Positions 20,311-29,623 are shown, counted from the first letter of the stretch. The stretch is DNA of 64,000 nucleotides from Symsagittifera roscoffensis (GCF_963678635.1 NC_087068.1:33861436-33925435); one strand, 5' to 3'. The notes: generated by a model from the sequence alone, not told the origin. Program-made: numbers and translations.

Positions 20311-21450
20311 ACCAAAAAGCTATCAAAAAAGCTACCAAAAGCTACCCAACAGTCACAAAGTCAGTCTTCACCGAAATCACCCCAAGATAACCCAACAACA
20401 CCTTCAACTACTCAAAATCCTCAAACATCTACACGAATTTCCTTTCAAGATAACCCATACACTTTTGAAGAACGACACGCTCGTTTATCCGAACCACTAG
20501 AACCCGTTCAACGGCAAGCACCTTTAAGTGAACCAACATATAATCTATACCCAACACTACCACCAGAACTAAGTAGAATACGAAATCCTAGTCAAAACCA
20601 AAACACAACAGAAATAAATAGACAAATTATACATCCTCGAAGAAATAGAAATTTTCAAACTCCCCGAGTTCATTTTGAAATACCTCAATCCCCATCACAA
20701 AACACTCCAGAAAACCCCACTGGTATCTTACCAGAAACCCCTACACTTCTTTCACAACGTAGCACCTCAAGCTTACCCTCAGATTACTTAGGCTCAACAC
20801 CAACATCTGAACAAATACGTGAAAACCCCTTTAATCCCCCAAACCAAACATCACGACTACCATATTGGACAACACATTCATTCACACAAGGTGAACCAAA
20901 TTTAATCAATGACCCAATAGATATTTCTTCAGATACAACATCCTCATCACTACCGGAAACATTATCACTACCATCAACACCATCAATTAGCCAAATTTCG
21001 CCGACACCTTTTAACTTAAATTTTCCAAATAATCTCGACGCAAGATATCAAGAACAATCATCAACAAATATCCCTTTAAGACTAGATTGGAATACATTTA
21101 CAGCACCTCCACCATTATTTGGACAACATCTAGAAAGTAATCGCCTTCACAACTGGGCACTTAATAGATTACAATATCGACAAGACATTCACGACGATAT
21201 CCGTGATCACAATATCCAAATACTCCAACAAAACAGTTTACAATTAAAGTTTGAAATCACAGTTAAATTAAACAAAATTACTCAACATCCATACCCATTA
21301 AACCCACCAAACATAACAGCTCAATCACTACCACCACCATTTATAACCACTGAAGTAATATATAAATACGACAGATATACCAAAAAGACAATTGGTTACA
21401 TCACATTTTATAACCCATACTCAGGATTATCATACACATGTATATTCTAA
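20311..21450 (+). CDS. 379-codon open frame without any ATG, Pro/Ser/Gln-rich, unknown
   Basis: Open from after TAG 20308-20310 to TAA 21448-21450. I find no ATG, CTG, TTG or GTG codon in this frame, so it cannot start by itself in the usual way. The first 250 codons are disordered-looking, rich in Pro, Ser, Thr, Gln and Asn, with repeated SLPSxxS and SPxPF-type phrases. The last 120 codons look more folded, with a helical stretch NRLQYRQDIHDD and a beta-like end FITTEVIYKYDRYTKK. It overlaps the env start by 13 nt (21438-21450). A spliced mRNA giving it an upstream start, or an unusual initiation, is the simplest explanation. It could be an Env leader, a matrix-like protein or a lost pol tail. 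Confidence 0.5.
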   Translation, partial: TKKLSKKLPKATQQSQSQSSPKSPQDNPTTPSTTQNPQTSTRISFQDNPYTFEERHARLSEPLEPVQRQAPLSEPTYNLYPTLPPELSRIRNPSQNQNTTEINRQIIHPRRNRNFQTPRVHFEIPQSPSQNTPENPTGILPETPTLLSQRSTSSLPSDYLGSTPTSEQIRENPFNPPNQTSRLPYWTTHSFTQGEPNLINDPIDISSDTTSSSLPETLSLPSTPSISQISPTPFNLNFPNNLDARYQEQSSTNIPLRLDWNTFTAPPPLFGQHLESNRLHNWALNRLQYRQDIHDDIRDHNIQILQQNSLQLKFEITVKLNKITQHPYPLNPPNITAQSLPPPFITTEVIYKYDRYTKKTIGYITFYNPYSGLSYTCIF

Positions 21451-22829
21451 AATTATTAATTTTTCTCCAACTCCTTTTTCTAGTAACCTCAAATCAAAAC
21501 ATAAACCGTTCTCCCCGCACAGGACCCCAAGATTTATTAGTAACACATTACGATTGTGAAGAAAACGAACAAAAAACACTACACAAGTATGCAATAAATC
21601 AAGTATCACAATGCGAAACAGAACCCCAAGCAATAGAAACTACAAATGTAATAGCAACACTTTATTCAAAAGCCCGAGCAACAACAGTTACAGGATATAA
21701 ATTCACAGCAACATTTTCCGAAAAGAAAGTACATTGTTCACAAGTCTCGAACGGAAATAAAAACCGACTTGACCATGAATCATTCTACCAGAGTAATATA
21801 GAACTACTTTTACACTTAAATCCCAAAGATTGTAAAAACGAGTTACTTAGACTAAATATCACACAAAATAAAAACTCAGATAGAAAGTTAGTATATTTTC
21901 AAGTTTTTTCAGACTCAGTACATCAATCACAACTTGAAAGATACCAAGGACATATAAAACTAGATGACAAATACCCATATAACGGCGCACACGGAAGATT
22001 AACCTATGACATACACGACAAACATTGGATACCACACATTGGTATAAATAACCCATCAAACTGCAAAGCAGACACAAAAAATAAAGGATACCAAGAGATA
22101 ATGTTTTTCGATTGGAAAATACAACTCGAAAAAATACAACTCACACGAGATTTATCAGACAACACAATGATCTATCAAGGAATCAGATTACCTTGTAAAA
22201 ATTATCAAGGTTATTGCGACCCTACAACACGAACACAAGCAACAATTGTTTGGTTCCCTGAAGACACATGTACAACATTTCAAGTAGCAAAAATACACGC
22301 TCGTATGATAAAATTTCACGAAAAATATTTTATACAATCAATACCATATGAACAAGTAAATCCATTACGAAAAATAAGTTCTGATTTTCGAAACATTCAA
22401 AATATAGAAAATAAATTAACACGTTTTCAAGTATATCAAGAAACAGAACTCGCATGTAAATATAAAAATCCACTTCACAAAACACAATACTCTGAAATAT
22501 TAGTTGAATACGAAAATGGATTCGACATGACCACTGGAAAAATAAAAGTCGACCCATACGCCACAAGTCATCCTCCAAATGAAGGAACATCATATATACC
22601 AGTTCATTTTCAAAAGAATACAGGTCAACCTGGTGGACATTTAAAGCCCCAAGACGATCAAAGCACACGTTTACAAGAACTATCACTAATGAATAGTACA
22701 TATTTCGGTAATATCCACTATGATATTCACTTAGACATGAAATTAGACTATACGATTAGCCGAATTTTTCAAGAAATGTCACTCTCCGAATTAGAAACAC
22801 TACACCAACTATGCGATCACTTGCACTAG
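21438..22829 (+). CDS. env: Env-like glycoprotein, N-terminal part
   Basis: 463 codons from ATG 21438. The start has a signal peptide: a hydrophobic core ILKLLIFLQLLFLV followed by a polar cleavage region near residue 18-20. The mature part is Cys-containing, with candidate N-glycosylation sites (for example NIT and NST), as in a secreted or surface ectodomain. It has no membrane anchor. The frame ends at 22829 just after TLHQLCD, and the text continues in another phase from 22811, so the gene is split by a frameshift. The spacing of the early YDC and later HC-type cysteines resembles Env proteins of other invertebrate LTR elements, some thought to derive from negative-strand RNA virus glycoproteins (chuvirus-like). 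That relation is inference. Confidence 0.65.
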   Translation: MYILKLLIFLQLLFLVTSNQNINRSPRTGPQDLLVTHYDCEENEQKTLHKYAINQVSQCETEPQAIETTNVIATLYSKARATTVTGYKFTATFSEKKVHCSQVSNGNKNRLDHESFYQSNIELLLHLNPKDCKNELLRLNITQNKNSDRKLVYFQVFSDSVHQSQLERYQGHIKLDDKYPYNGAHGRLTYDIHDKHWIPHIGINNPSNCKADTKNKGYQEIMFFDWKIQLEKIQLTRDLSDNTMIYQGIRLPCKNYQGYCDPTTRTQATIVWFPEDTCTTFQVAKIHARMIKFHEKYFIQSIPYEQVNPLRKISSDFRNIQNIENKLTRFQVYQETELACKYKNPLHKTQYSEILVEYENGFDMTTGKIKVDPYATSHPPNEGTSYIPVHFQKNTGQPGGHLKPQDDQSTRLQELSLMNSTYFGNIHYDIHLDMKLDYTISRIFQEMSLSELETLHQLCDHLH

Positions 22830-24031
22830 CAGTATTAAAAATACCCTACTCAGGATATTTACTATCAGGAAATAGATCAAATTTTTTAGACTATGAAGGA
22901 AACATCTTATGGTTTTATACTTGTACTAAAAAAGTATCACCACTATACGTTTTTGAAGATAAACGATGCTATAAAAGAATCCCTATCTTTTATAAGAATA
23001 AAGTACATTTCGTTGACACACTTTCACGAAGAACCTATTTTTGGGATACCGCAGTCCCATGTGGATCAGAAAATAGCCACAATCTAGTACAACTAAACCC
23101 TGATGAAGATAAATATTATCTTCTCACCCCATATCCCACATTAATGCAATCACTCAAAAAATTTTCACCAGAAAGCATTCGCGCTATCGCTCGAAACCCA
23201 AATATAGACTTACAATCAATAGGAATATATTCAAAATCAGATATTCAACATCACATTAGAACACAACAATTCCAAGAATTATTAACACAAATGGACACAA
23301 TACAAAGACAATCAATTGACCAAAACTTACGCAAACTTGCCGAAACCGCAGGATTTGCAGACATCTATACGCAAGACTATAGCGGATATTTTAAAGACAT
23401 TAAAGATTATATATATCTAAACGGTGAAAAATACTGTCCCCAAGATATATCACCCATCAATATTTTTAGCTTTGTAACACTCAAAAATGAAATTCTTGAT
23501 TTTCTAGGATGGCCCTACTACATCTTAGAAAAATTGACTATTTTATACGCAATGTTTAACTTTATTGGATTTCTTTTCTCACTTTTAAAAGGAATCTACA
23601 ACACATGTGCTATACACACACAAGTAAACAGACAAGCAAGCGTAGCACGCATACTCTTTGCAGGATTTTTTGGAATTTTTTCTACATCTATAAACAAAAT
23701 TCTTTTAGATGCACAAATAAAAGAATATAACACAAAAATAGCAACCAGACAGAACACATACGACGAAGAACATCACAATGTAGACACAACGCCAACAGCA
23801 CCACAGTTACCACCCCTACCACATAACCATCCATTATCCCTAGTCCCACGTAATTTTCGACATCTAGCCATAACACATGATCAAAATTTTAGACCAACCA
23901 TATCACAAAGCCCCATCCAACATATAATGACACACCAATCACAAGATGATAATACTTATGAACAAATTATTGAACAACCCCATACCACCGCTTTTCAGTC
24001 TCAAAATAATAATTTTTTTAGCCCACGATGA
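22811..24031 (+). CDS. env: Env-like glycoprotein, C-terminal part with membrane anchor
   Basis: Continues Env in a shifted phase; ATG 22811 is not thought to be the true start. Early text GYLLSGNRSNF and later Cys residues belong to the ectodomain. A hydrophobic segment at about residues 242-268 (LTILYAMFNFIGFLFSLL) and a second at 276-293 (VARILFAGFFGIF) are candidates for the membrane anchor. The following 110 residues are a Pro, His and Gln-rich tail, presumably cytoplasmic. No slippery heptamer is seen at the break, so the frameshift looks like damage and not programmed. The stop TGA overlaps the next ATG as ATGA (24028-24031). Confidence 0.65.
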   Translation: MRSLALAVLKIPYSGYLLSGNRSNFLDYEGNILWFYTCTKKVSPLYVFEDKRCYKRIPIFYKNKVHFVDTLSRRTYFWDTAVPCGSENSHNLVQLNPDEDKYYLLTPYPTLMQSLKKFSPESIRAIARNPNIDLQSIGIYSKSDIQHHIRTQQFQELLTQMDTIQRQSIDQNLRKLAETAGFADIYTQDYSGYFKDIKDYIYLNGEKYCPQDISPINIFSFVTLKNEILDFLGWPYYILEKLTILYAMFNFIGFLFSLLKGIYNTCAIHTQVNRQASVARILFAGFFGIFSTSINKILLDAQIKEYNTKIATRQNTYDEEHHNVDTTPTAPQLPPLPHNHPLSLVPRNFRHLAITHDQNFRPTISQSPIQHIMTHQSQDDNTYEQIIEQPHTTAFQSQNNNFFSPR

Positions 24032-24426
24032 GCCGACAACTTGGATCCCTACACCGATCAAATTCCCACCCAACCAACCTCACCACTCCAATTACAATAA
24101 TACCACTTTTTGCTTTTCCGCCACCCGATTTCCCATCCAGTAATGTAACATCAGGCATGAATTCCGATACTAATTCACACATCTCAGTTTTATACTCCAC
24201 TTCACAACTCAATAACCCGAATATTGAAACCCCCGATGAATTTGCCGACTCTGAACCATCTCCATCCAATAATTTCCACACCAATTCCTCAAGTTTTTCC
24301 CAACCCCCTTTTCAACCCATACTACCAAATAACCCTGACCCAATCAGTTCTACACCCTCTTATGCTTCCCAAGTCACTCCAACCTACTCCTCACTTCATT
24401 CAGACCAATCATCTCATTCTCCAGAC
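24028..24426 (+). CDS. Pro/Ser/Thr-rich frame after env, cut by the gap
   Basis: Starts in the stop codon of Env (ATGA) and stays open for 133 codons to the N run. The text is low in charge and rich in Pro, Ser, Asn and Thr, similar in style to the N-terminal part of the Met-less frame at 20311. No domain seen. It may be a further accessory protein; the end is unknown because of the gap. Confidence 0.4.
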
Positions 24427-24626
24427 NNNNNNNNNNNNNNNNNNNNNNNNNNNNNNNNNNNNNNNNNNNNNNNNNNNNNNNNNNNNNNNNNNNNNNNNNN
24501 NNNNNNNNNNNNNNNNNNNNNNNNNNNNNNNNNNNNNNNNNNNNNNNNNNNNNNNNNNNNNNNNNNNNNNNNNNNNNNNNNNNNNNNNNNNNNNNNNNNN
24601 NNNNNNNNNNNNNNNNNNNNNNNNNN
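24427..24626. other. assembly gap of exactly 200 N
   Basis: A round-number gap at the junction between the retroelement and a satellite. Its true size is unknown. It may hide the retroelement's 3' LTR and more satellite units. Confidence 0.95.
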
Positions 24627-25760
24627 TGTCAAAAAACTAACACACTTTTAGCACTTTGAAGAAAAAATTGAAACAATTTTCGTATTTTGTCCAAAAAAGT
24701 GAAACAGTTTTGGCATTTGTAGAAAAAAAAGTGAAAATTTTTTTCGCATCCTAACTAAAAAAGTTGAAACCTTTTTCAAATTTTATCGAAAAAAGTAGTA
24801 CACTTTTCGCATTTTGTCGAAAAAAATGAAACACTTCTCGCATCTTGTTTAAACAAATTTGAAACACTTTTCGATTTTGTTGAAAAAAATGAAACACTTT
24901 TCGCATCTTGTTAAAAAAAGTGAAACACTTTTTGCTTCTTGTCAAAAAAAGTTGAAACACTTTTCGCATTTTATCGAAAAAAGCAAAAGACTTTTCGCAT
25001 TTTGTCGAAAAAAGTGAAACTTTTTTCGCATTTGCAGGAAAAAAGTGAAACACTTTTCGCATCTTGTTAAAAAAAGTTAAACACTTCTCGCATCTTGTCA
25101 AAAAACTAACACACTTTTAGCACTTTGAAGAAAAAATTGAAACAATTTTCGTATTTTGTCCAAAAAAGTGAAACAGTTTTCGCATTTGTAGGAAAAAAAG
25201 TGAAAATTTTTTCGCATCCTAACTAAAAAGTTGAAACCTTTTTCAAATTTTATCGAAAAAAGTAGTACACTTTTCGCATTTTGTCGAAAAAAATGAAACA
25301 CTTCTCGCATCTTGTTTAAACAAATTTGAAACACTTTTCGTTTTTGTTGAAAAAAATGAAACACTTTTCGCATCTTGTTAAAAAAAGTGAAACACTTTTT
25401 GCTTCTTGTCAAAAAAAGTTGAAACACTTTTCGCATTTTATCGAAAAAAGCAAAAGACTTTTCGCATTTTGTCGAAAAAAGTGAAACTTTTTTCGCATTT
25501 GCAGGAAAAAAGTGAAACACTTTTCGCATCTTGTTAAAAAAAGTTAAACACTTCTCGCATCTTGTCAAAAAAGTTGAAACACTTGTTGCATTTTATCAAA
25601 AAAAGCAAAACACCTTTCGCATCTTGTTCAAAAAACTGAAACACTTTTTGCGTCTTTTCAAAAAAACAATTGAAACACTTTTCGCCTTCTGTCGAAAAAA
25701 TTGATACACTTTTTGCATTTTCTCAAAAAAAATTTGAATACCTTTTACAACTTGTTAAAA
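24627..25760. repeat. about 31-bp satellite in 467-469-bp higher-order units
   Basis: The basic unit is AAAAAGTGAAACACTTTTCGCATCTTGTC-like, roughly 31 bp, repeated about 35 times with variants. Two nearly identical longer units run from 24627 to 25095 and from 25096 to about 25562, offset 467-469 bp, followed by single, more diverged units to 25760. Frames on the - strand with a recurring KMRKVFHFF phrase come from this periodicity and are not called genes. The first unit begins exactly at the gap, so the array is probably longer. Confidence 0.85.
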
Positions 25761-25791
25761 AATTCAAATTTTTTTGCAACTTCTTGAAAAT

Positions 25792-26268
25792 CAAAAGAAA
25801 TATTTCATCTTTCTTTCATTTTTTTCTTCTTCCATTTTTTTGGTACTTTCGTAAACATATGAGAGAAAATAGATGGATTATCCAAAAGTTTTTTACTGAA
25901 AAATTGACATGATCACTATTTACAAATCCATAACCATCAAAAAACAGTCAATTTTTTCTAACAAATCATGTTCAAATTTTGAGTTTTGTACTTTACTAAC
26001 TCTTTCTAGAAAAGCTGAACCAGTAGTTTGTGTGGAAGCTAAAATCTGGTGAGAACATATTTAGTGACTTTTGATTTTTTTTCGTAACAGTCTTTTCTTT
26101 GCAACACTTGGTTTTTTTCTGCTCCTTTTCATTTCATATTATGATGAACAGCGCGGTCAAGTTGATTGAAAACTTCGCCAGTTGATGAAAAAAAACATTC
26201 GACTAAAATTTGTATTTGTGCAGAGTGTGAAGAAAATCGATAATTTGGCATGTGAAAGAAAAATTACC
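25792..26268 (+). repeat. duplicated segment, copy A
   Basis: Matches 26731-27268 in direct orientation over about 480 bp. Shared text includes GAACATATGAGAGAAAATAG, TTGACATGATCACTATTTAC and GATAATTTGGCATGTGAAA. This copy runs into the possible terminal exon at 26224. Confidence 0.7.
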
Positions 26269-26448
26269 CAATCGTCGTGGGAAGAAGCAGGATCAGCCGA
26301 AAACCCCATCACAATAGATGAAGACGCATGTTTCTCAGAAACAATGACGCCTCAAAACCCTCCTCCACAACAACCACCAGCAATGGAACCTCGTTCAGCT
26401 CTGCGTTCTAAAGAGAACCTCCAGAACTCTCGACAGCTCTTTGATTAA
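26224..26448 (+). CDS. possible terminal exon of an unrecognised gene
   Basis: A splice-acceptor-like TTTGTATTTGTGCAG ends at 26223. It is followed by 74 open codons to TAA 26446-26448 and an AATAAA at about 26459. The base composition (about 26260-26440) is clearly richer in G and C than the flanks, as for host coding DNA. The text is polar with a Pro/Gln run (PPPQQPP) and an acidic patch (ITIDEDA). No domain is recognised and no convincing upstream exon joins in phase. The duplicated copy near 27205 has lost the exon after about 45 bp. It could be a host gene end or a chance frame. Confidence 0.3.
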   Translation, partial: SVKKIDNLACERKITQSSWEEAGSAENPITIDEDACFSETMTPQNPPPQQPPAMEPRSALRSKENLQNSRQLFD

Positions 26449-26616
26449 AAATTTCTGTAAATAAATGTTGTTTGGTATTGACTTCGTTTTCTGTAATTAA
26501 TTAATTTTCTCAATTTCATTTTAATTTAAGAATAGTTGAGAGGTTCAGAGTAAACCATTGAAAAACAATTAGAACTTAATTTAAGGCTCCGAACTCGCAC
26601 TTAATTTAGTGCTCCG

Positions 26617-26760
26617 AAACTCAAACACTTCTCGCCTCTTGTCAGAAAAATTGATACACTTTTCGCATTTTGTCAAAAAAAAAATGAAAACTTTTTACAA
26701 ATTTTTTTAAAAAATGAATTTTTTTTTGCAACTTCTTGAAAATCAAAATAAATATTTTAT
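26617..26760. repeat. short outlying block of the 31-bp satellite
   Basis: AAACACTTCTCGCCTCTTGTC and ATACACTTTTCGCATTTTGTC-type units reappear here, just before copy B of the duplicated segment. The satellite edge was therefore copied together with that segment. Confidence 0.6.
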
Positions 26761-27268
26761 CTTTCTTTCATGTTTGAAAAACTTTTTGCAAATTTTTTGA
26801 CAACGGTGAGTTTTTTCTTCTTCGAAATTTTTGGTTCTTTCGTGAACATATGAGAGAAAATAGATTGATTATCCAAAAGTTTTTTATTGAAAAATTGACA
26901 TGATCACTATTTACAAATCCATAACCATCATTAAAACAGTCAATTATTTTTACAAATCATGTTCATATTTTGAGTTTTGTAATTTACGAACTCTTTCTAG
27001 AAAAGCTGAACCAATAGTTTGTGTGGAAGCTAATTTCTGGTTAGAACATAAATAGTGATGTTTTATTTTTTTGCGTAACAGTCTTTTCTTTGCAACACTT
27101 GGCATTTTTTCTGCTCCTTTTCATTTCATATTATGATGAACAGCTTGGTCAAGTTGATCGAAAACTTCGCCAGTTGATGAAAAAACATTCGAATAAAATC
27201 TGTATTTGTGCAGAGTGTAAAGACAATCGATAATTTGGCATGTGAAATAAAAATTACCCAATCGTTGT
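26731..27268 (+). repeat. duplicated segment, copy B
   Basis: Direct copy of 25792-26268 with scattered substitutions. It diverges after ATTACCCAATCGT, where copy A continues into the open exon-like frame. Confidence 0.7.
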
Positions 27269-27687
27269 AAAATTTGATCGAAAGATGAACCAATCAGAAG
27301 TATGTGGAACTTACAATTTTCCAAAGAACAGAAAGAATTGTGGGTATAGACACAAAAATTATTACTATATATTTTTCGTAAAAAGCACTGGAAACGGAAA
27401 TAAATAGCGATTTTTTAACGACAAAAATCTGAATAAAAGCTGGGAAGAGCTTGACACATAGCTGCAGCCATCTGGAACGATGATTTTTGCTGAGAGTTGT
27501 CGATTTACATAGGAACACTAACACCGACAAAATTCCATAATTCGAAATTTTACTCGAAAATTCCATTTATAGTTCTATCCTTTTACGGTAAAGTGAATGA
27601 CTCATACTGTTTACTTCCAGTTTCATTTCATCTCAAAATCATTTCTCTCATTTCTCTTCATCTGATCAGTCTGTTCTCATTTTGAAA
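27269..27687. other. no recognisable feature
   Basis: AT-rich. The short frames on both strands (27294-27566 on -, 27497-27685 on +) have no domain or supporting signal. Confidence 0.4.
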
Positions 27688-27688
27688 A

Positions 27689-28153
27689 ATGTACTCAAGA
27701 AAAGATACTAGTCCCATTTATTCTGAGTTCTCAAAAAATCAAACAAGAATTGGAAGTTTTGCTTGATCCCAAAAATCCTACGAGGAGAAAGTTTATTTTG
27801 AACCCTGTTTTTAACTATTCAAAAAAAATGAAGTGGAACAACTCGAAAAAAGACAGCAATTTTATTTTGGCGAAAAAGAAGGAGAAGCACTCCCGGCAAT
27901 TAGAAATAATGTTATTGACGATGCTGAAAACCTTGGACTTGTTCCTATATTGGAACTCACTTCTGACAACTATGGATCAGGAGCTTGCCAACTGCAACAA
28001 AATGTATGACATAGCAACTTACAGTAGAAGAATTACAATGTTAACAAACCTCCCTACAATCAAATTCGACTGCTCACCGCAAAAGAGATTGAAGCAACGA
28101 AACAAGTCGCCTATATTATCTATACTTTGAACGATTTCAAAGAACTGTCCTAA
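27689..28153 (+). pseudogene. broken Maverick-cluster gene, unknown
   Basis: Starts with ATG 27689 (MYSRKDTSP). The coding text switches phase at least three times: after about 27754, in the A-run near 27822, and again near 28010. Successive pieces hold phrases such as ENLGLVPILELTSDN (about 27930) and AKEIEATKQVAYIIY (about 28078), ending at TAA 28151-28153. It lies at the head of the cluster with the same direction. I cannot name the product. Confidence 0.45.
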
Positions 28154-28319
28154 ATTTTGGGAGACTTTATGTTTGTTGAGAATTGTAATGCACATTAAAT
28201 TGTGTTATTTTTTTTAGTTTTGTAATTTAATTATTCATCCTCAAAATCTTTTTTCGGTTTGTATTGGTGTTGAACAGTTTGACTTTTTCATATTGTTCTA
28301 GAAAAAAAGTCCCAAATAA

Positions 28320-28690
28320 TTTCACTAACAATTATAGAATCTCAAAATTTACCAAACTTGCAGAAATTGGACGTAGACTCGCAGATATCTCATTTTGAGT
28401 AGACTCTGCATAATGGTAGAAGAAACAATCACATAGAATACCGATCTGATACCAAAAAAATAGAGCTTGTAGAATATCGTAGAAATGGAAATCAATGAAA
28501 AAATAGTCAATCTTTACAACTACAAAGAGAAGAATATGATAAACTACTCGATATGCTTCCTTCATTACTAGGTTATGTAGAGATCTTAAAAAATCTTGTA
28601 TTATTATTGACGAATGCACTGTAGAAAATGAACGTACAGAAATCGAATCAAATTCTAAGAATTTTTGAGATTATTAAGCAAAATTTCTCA
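28320..28690 (+). pseudogene. coding-like debris, unknown
   Basis: Short in-phase pieces of plausible protein text separated by stops: a REEYDKLLDMLPSLLGY stretch near 28527-28580 and further helical text to about 28690. The frame on the opposite strand (28332-28619) is its shadow. No assignment. Confidence 0.25.
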
Positions 28691-28767
28691 TGAAATACAA
28701 AAATTAAAAATTTATTTCTTTGTACCTGTTTTGTTTTGTTTTGGAACCGGACACAAATTTAAAAAAA

Positions 28768-29546
28768 ATGGACCAAAAATTTCCTTTTGGAGGACTAACT
28801 GGATACGGAAATTCCTGTATGGATTACTTTTTTGCAAACTCCAAAAACTTTACACTACATGCATTTCTACATGACTCTGCTGGATCTGTGAAATCTACTA
28901 CGATAAGAGGTCCTGGGTGTTGTTATCTTGCACCTAGTGTCCCAGTTCATGCATTCTTGGTCACGTGCCTGGATTATTTTTCTGTTTGTAAGTTAAAATA
29001 TTCGCTTCATCAGTATTTGCATTGTTTGATAATCATTTTAACCTAAAAACTCCAGAGAAAACAGTTAACAGAATGAGTCTAGTTTGTTTTGGATATTAAA
29101 TGTTTTGAAAACAATATAGTGAAAGAGTTAGGAGTTTATAAGGATGGACAAACTGTAGGATATTCCTTTCTTCCTCCCAAAAAACTCAAATCAACATACC
29201 AATCTTCTTGGTTTACAAAGCATCTTCATGGAATCAACTGGAGCAGTGGTTACGAAAAATACACAGAACTTGAAAAAAAATTTCGAAAAATCTAGAAGCC
29301 ACAGAAACGGAATTTTTTGCAAAATGTTATAAAAAAGGCAATATTCTGTCAGAATTTTTGGAAACATAGATTATTAATTTGGATTACTAGGCTTGCCTTA
29401 AAGTTCAGTTTTTGATATCCAAAGATGAAGAATATGATTGGAGGTGTAGCCACTACCCATGTCGTCATGCCGAAACTCTTCACTGTGCAGAAAGAGAAGC
29501 ATTTGCCCACGTAACATGGACTCGATGTTTTTTTAACAAGTTATAA
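28768..29546 (+). pseudogene. broken Maverick-cluster gene with Cys/His-rich end, unknown
   Basis: The first piece starts at ATG 28768 (MDQKFPFGGLTGYG) and stays open to about 28987, where a perfect donor-like GTAAGT lies at 28988-28993. The next piece, 29089-29295, contains QTVGYSFLPPKK. A third, past two stops, contains RCSHYPCRHAETLHC (about 29454-29500), a Cys/His-dense motif that could bind zinc, and ends at TAA 29544-29546. Either an intron plus mutations, or mutations alone, explain the breaks. I do not recognise the family. Confidence 0.4.
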
Positions 29547-29623
29547 ATTATAATAATCTAAATGTACGACCATTTTCAAACTTTAATTATCTTTTATTGT
29601 CAACTTTTTCTTTTTGAGTTAAG

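Larger units (their letters stand above)
9080..24426 (+). mobile_element. env-bearing Ty3/gypsy-type retroelement with accessory frames, right end in assembly gap
   Basis: One-direction gene set: leader, basic pre-gag frame, gag with zinc knuckle, protease, RT with YLDD, RNase H, integrase with GPY/F-like module, small membrane frames, Met-less frame, Env, Pro/Ser-rich frame. The order RT-RNase H-integrase is that of Ty3/gypsy elements and retroviruses, not of copia elements. The + strand is A- and C-rich and strikingly G-poor throughout, unlike the DNA on either side, which supports a single element of at least 15 kb. No repeat of the leader is seen before the gap, so the 3' LTR is either in the 200 N or missing. 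The left boundary is approximate. Two TAA codons and two frameshifts indicate a recently inactivated copy. Confidence 0.75.

Noticed and set aside
22811-22829. Programmed frameshift joining the two parts of Env.
   Set aside because: No slippery heptamer or obvious downstream structure is seen, and Env genes are not known to use frameshifting.
24751-25568. Two - strand frames (116 and 156 codons) with a repeated KMRKVFHFF phrase, suggesting a repeat protein.
   Set aside because: They arise from the 31-bp satellite. The two frames are the same text shifted by 467 bp, begin at no supported start, and show length changes not kept to multiples of three.
24627-25760. Regularly spaced short repeats that could suggest a CRISPR array.
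   Set aside because: The repeats are imperfect, there are no unique spacers, and the setting is an animal genome.
27294-27566. 90-codon - strand frame next to the duplicated segment.
   Set aside because: No domain; it overlaps a + frame of similar length, and neither has supporting signals.
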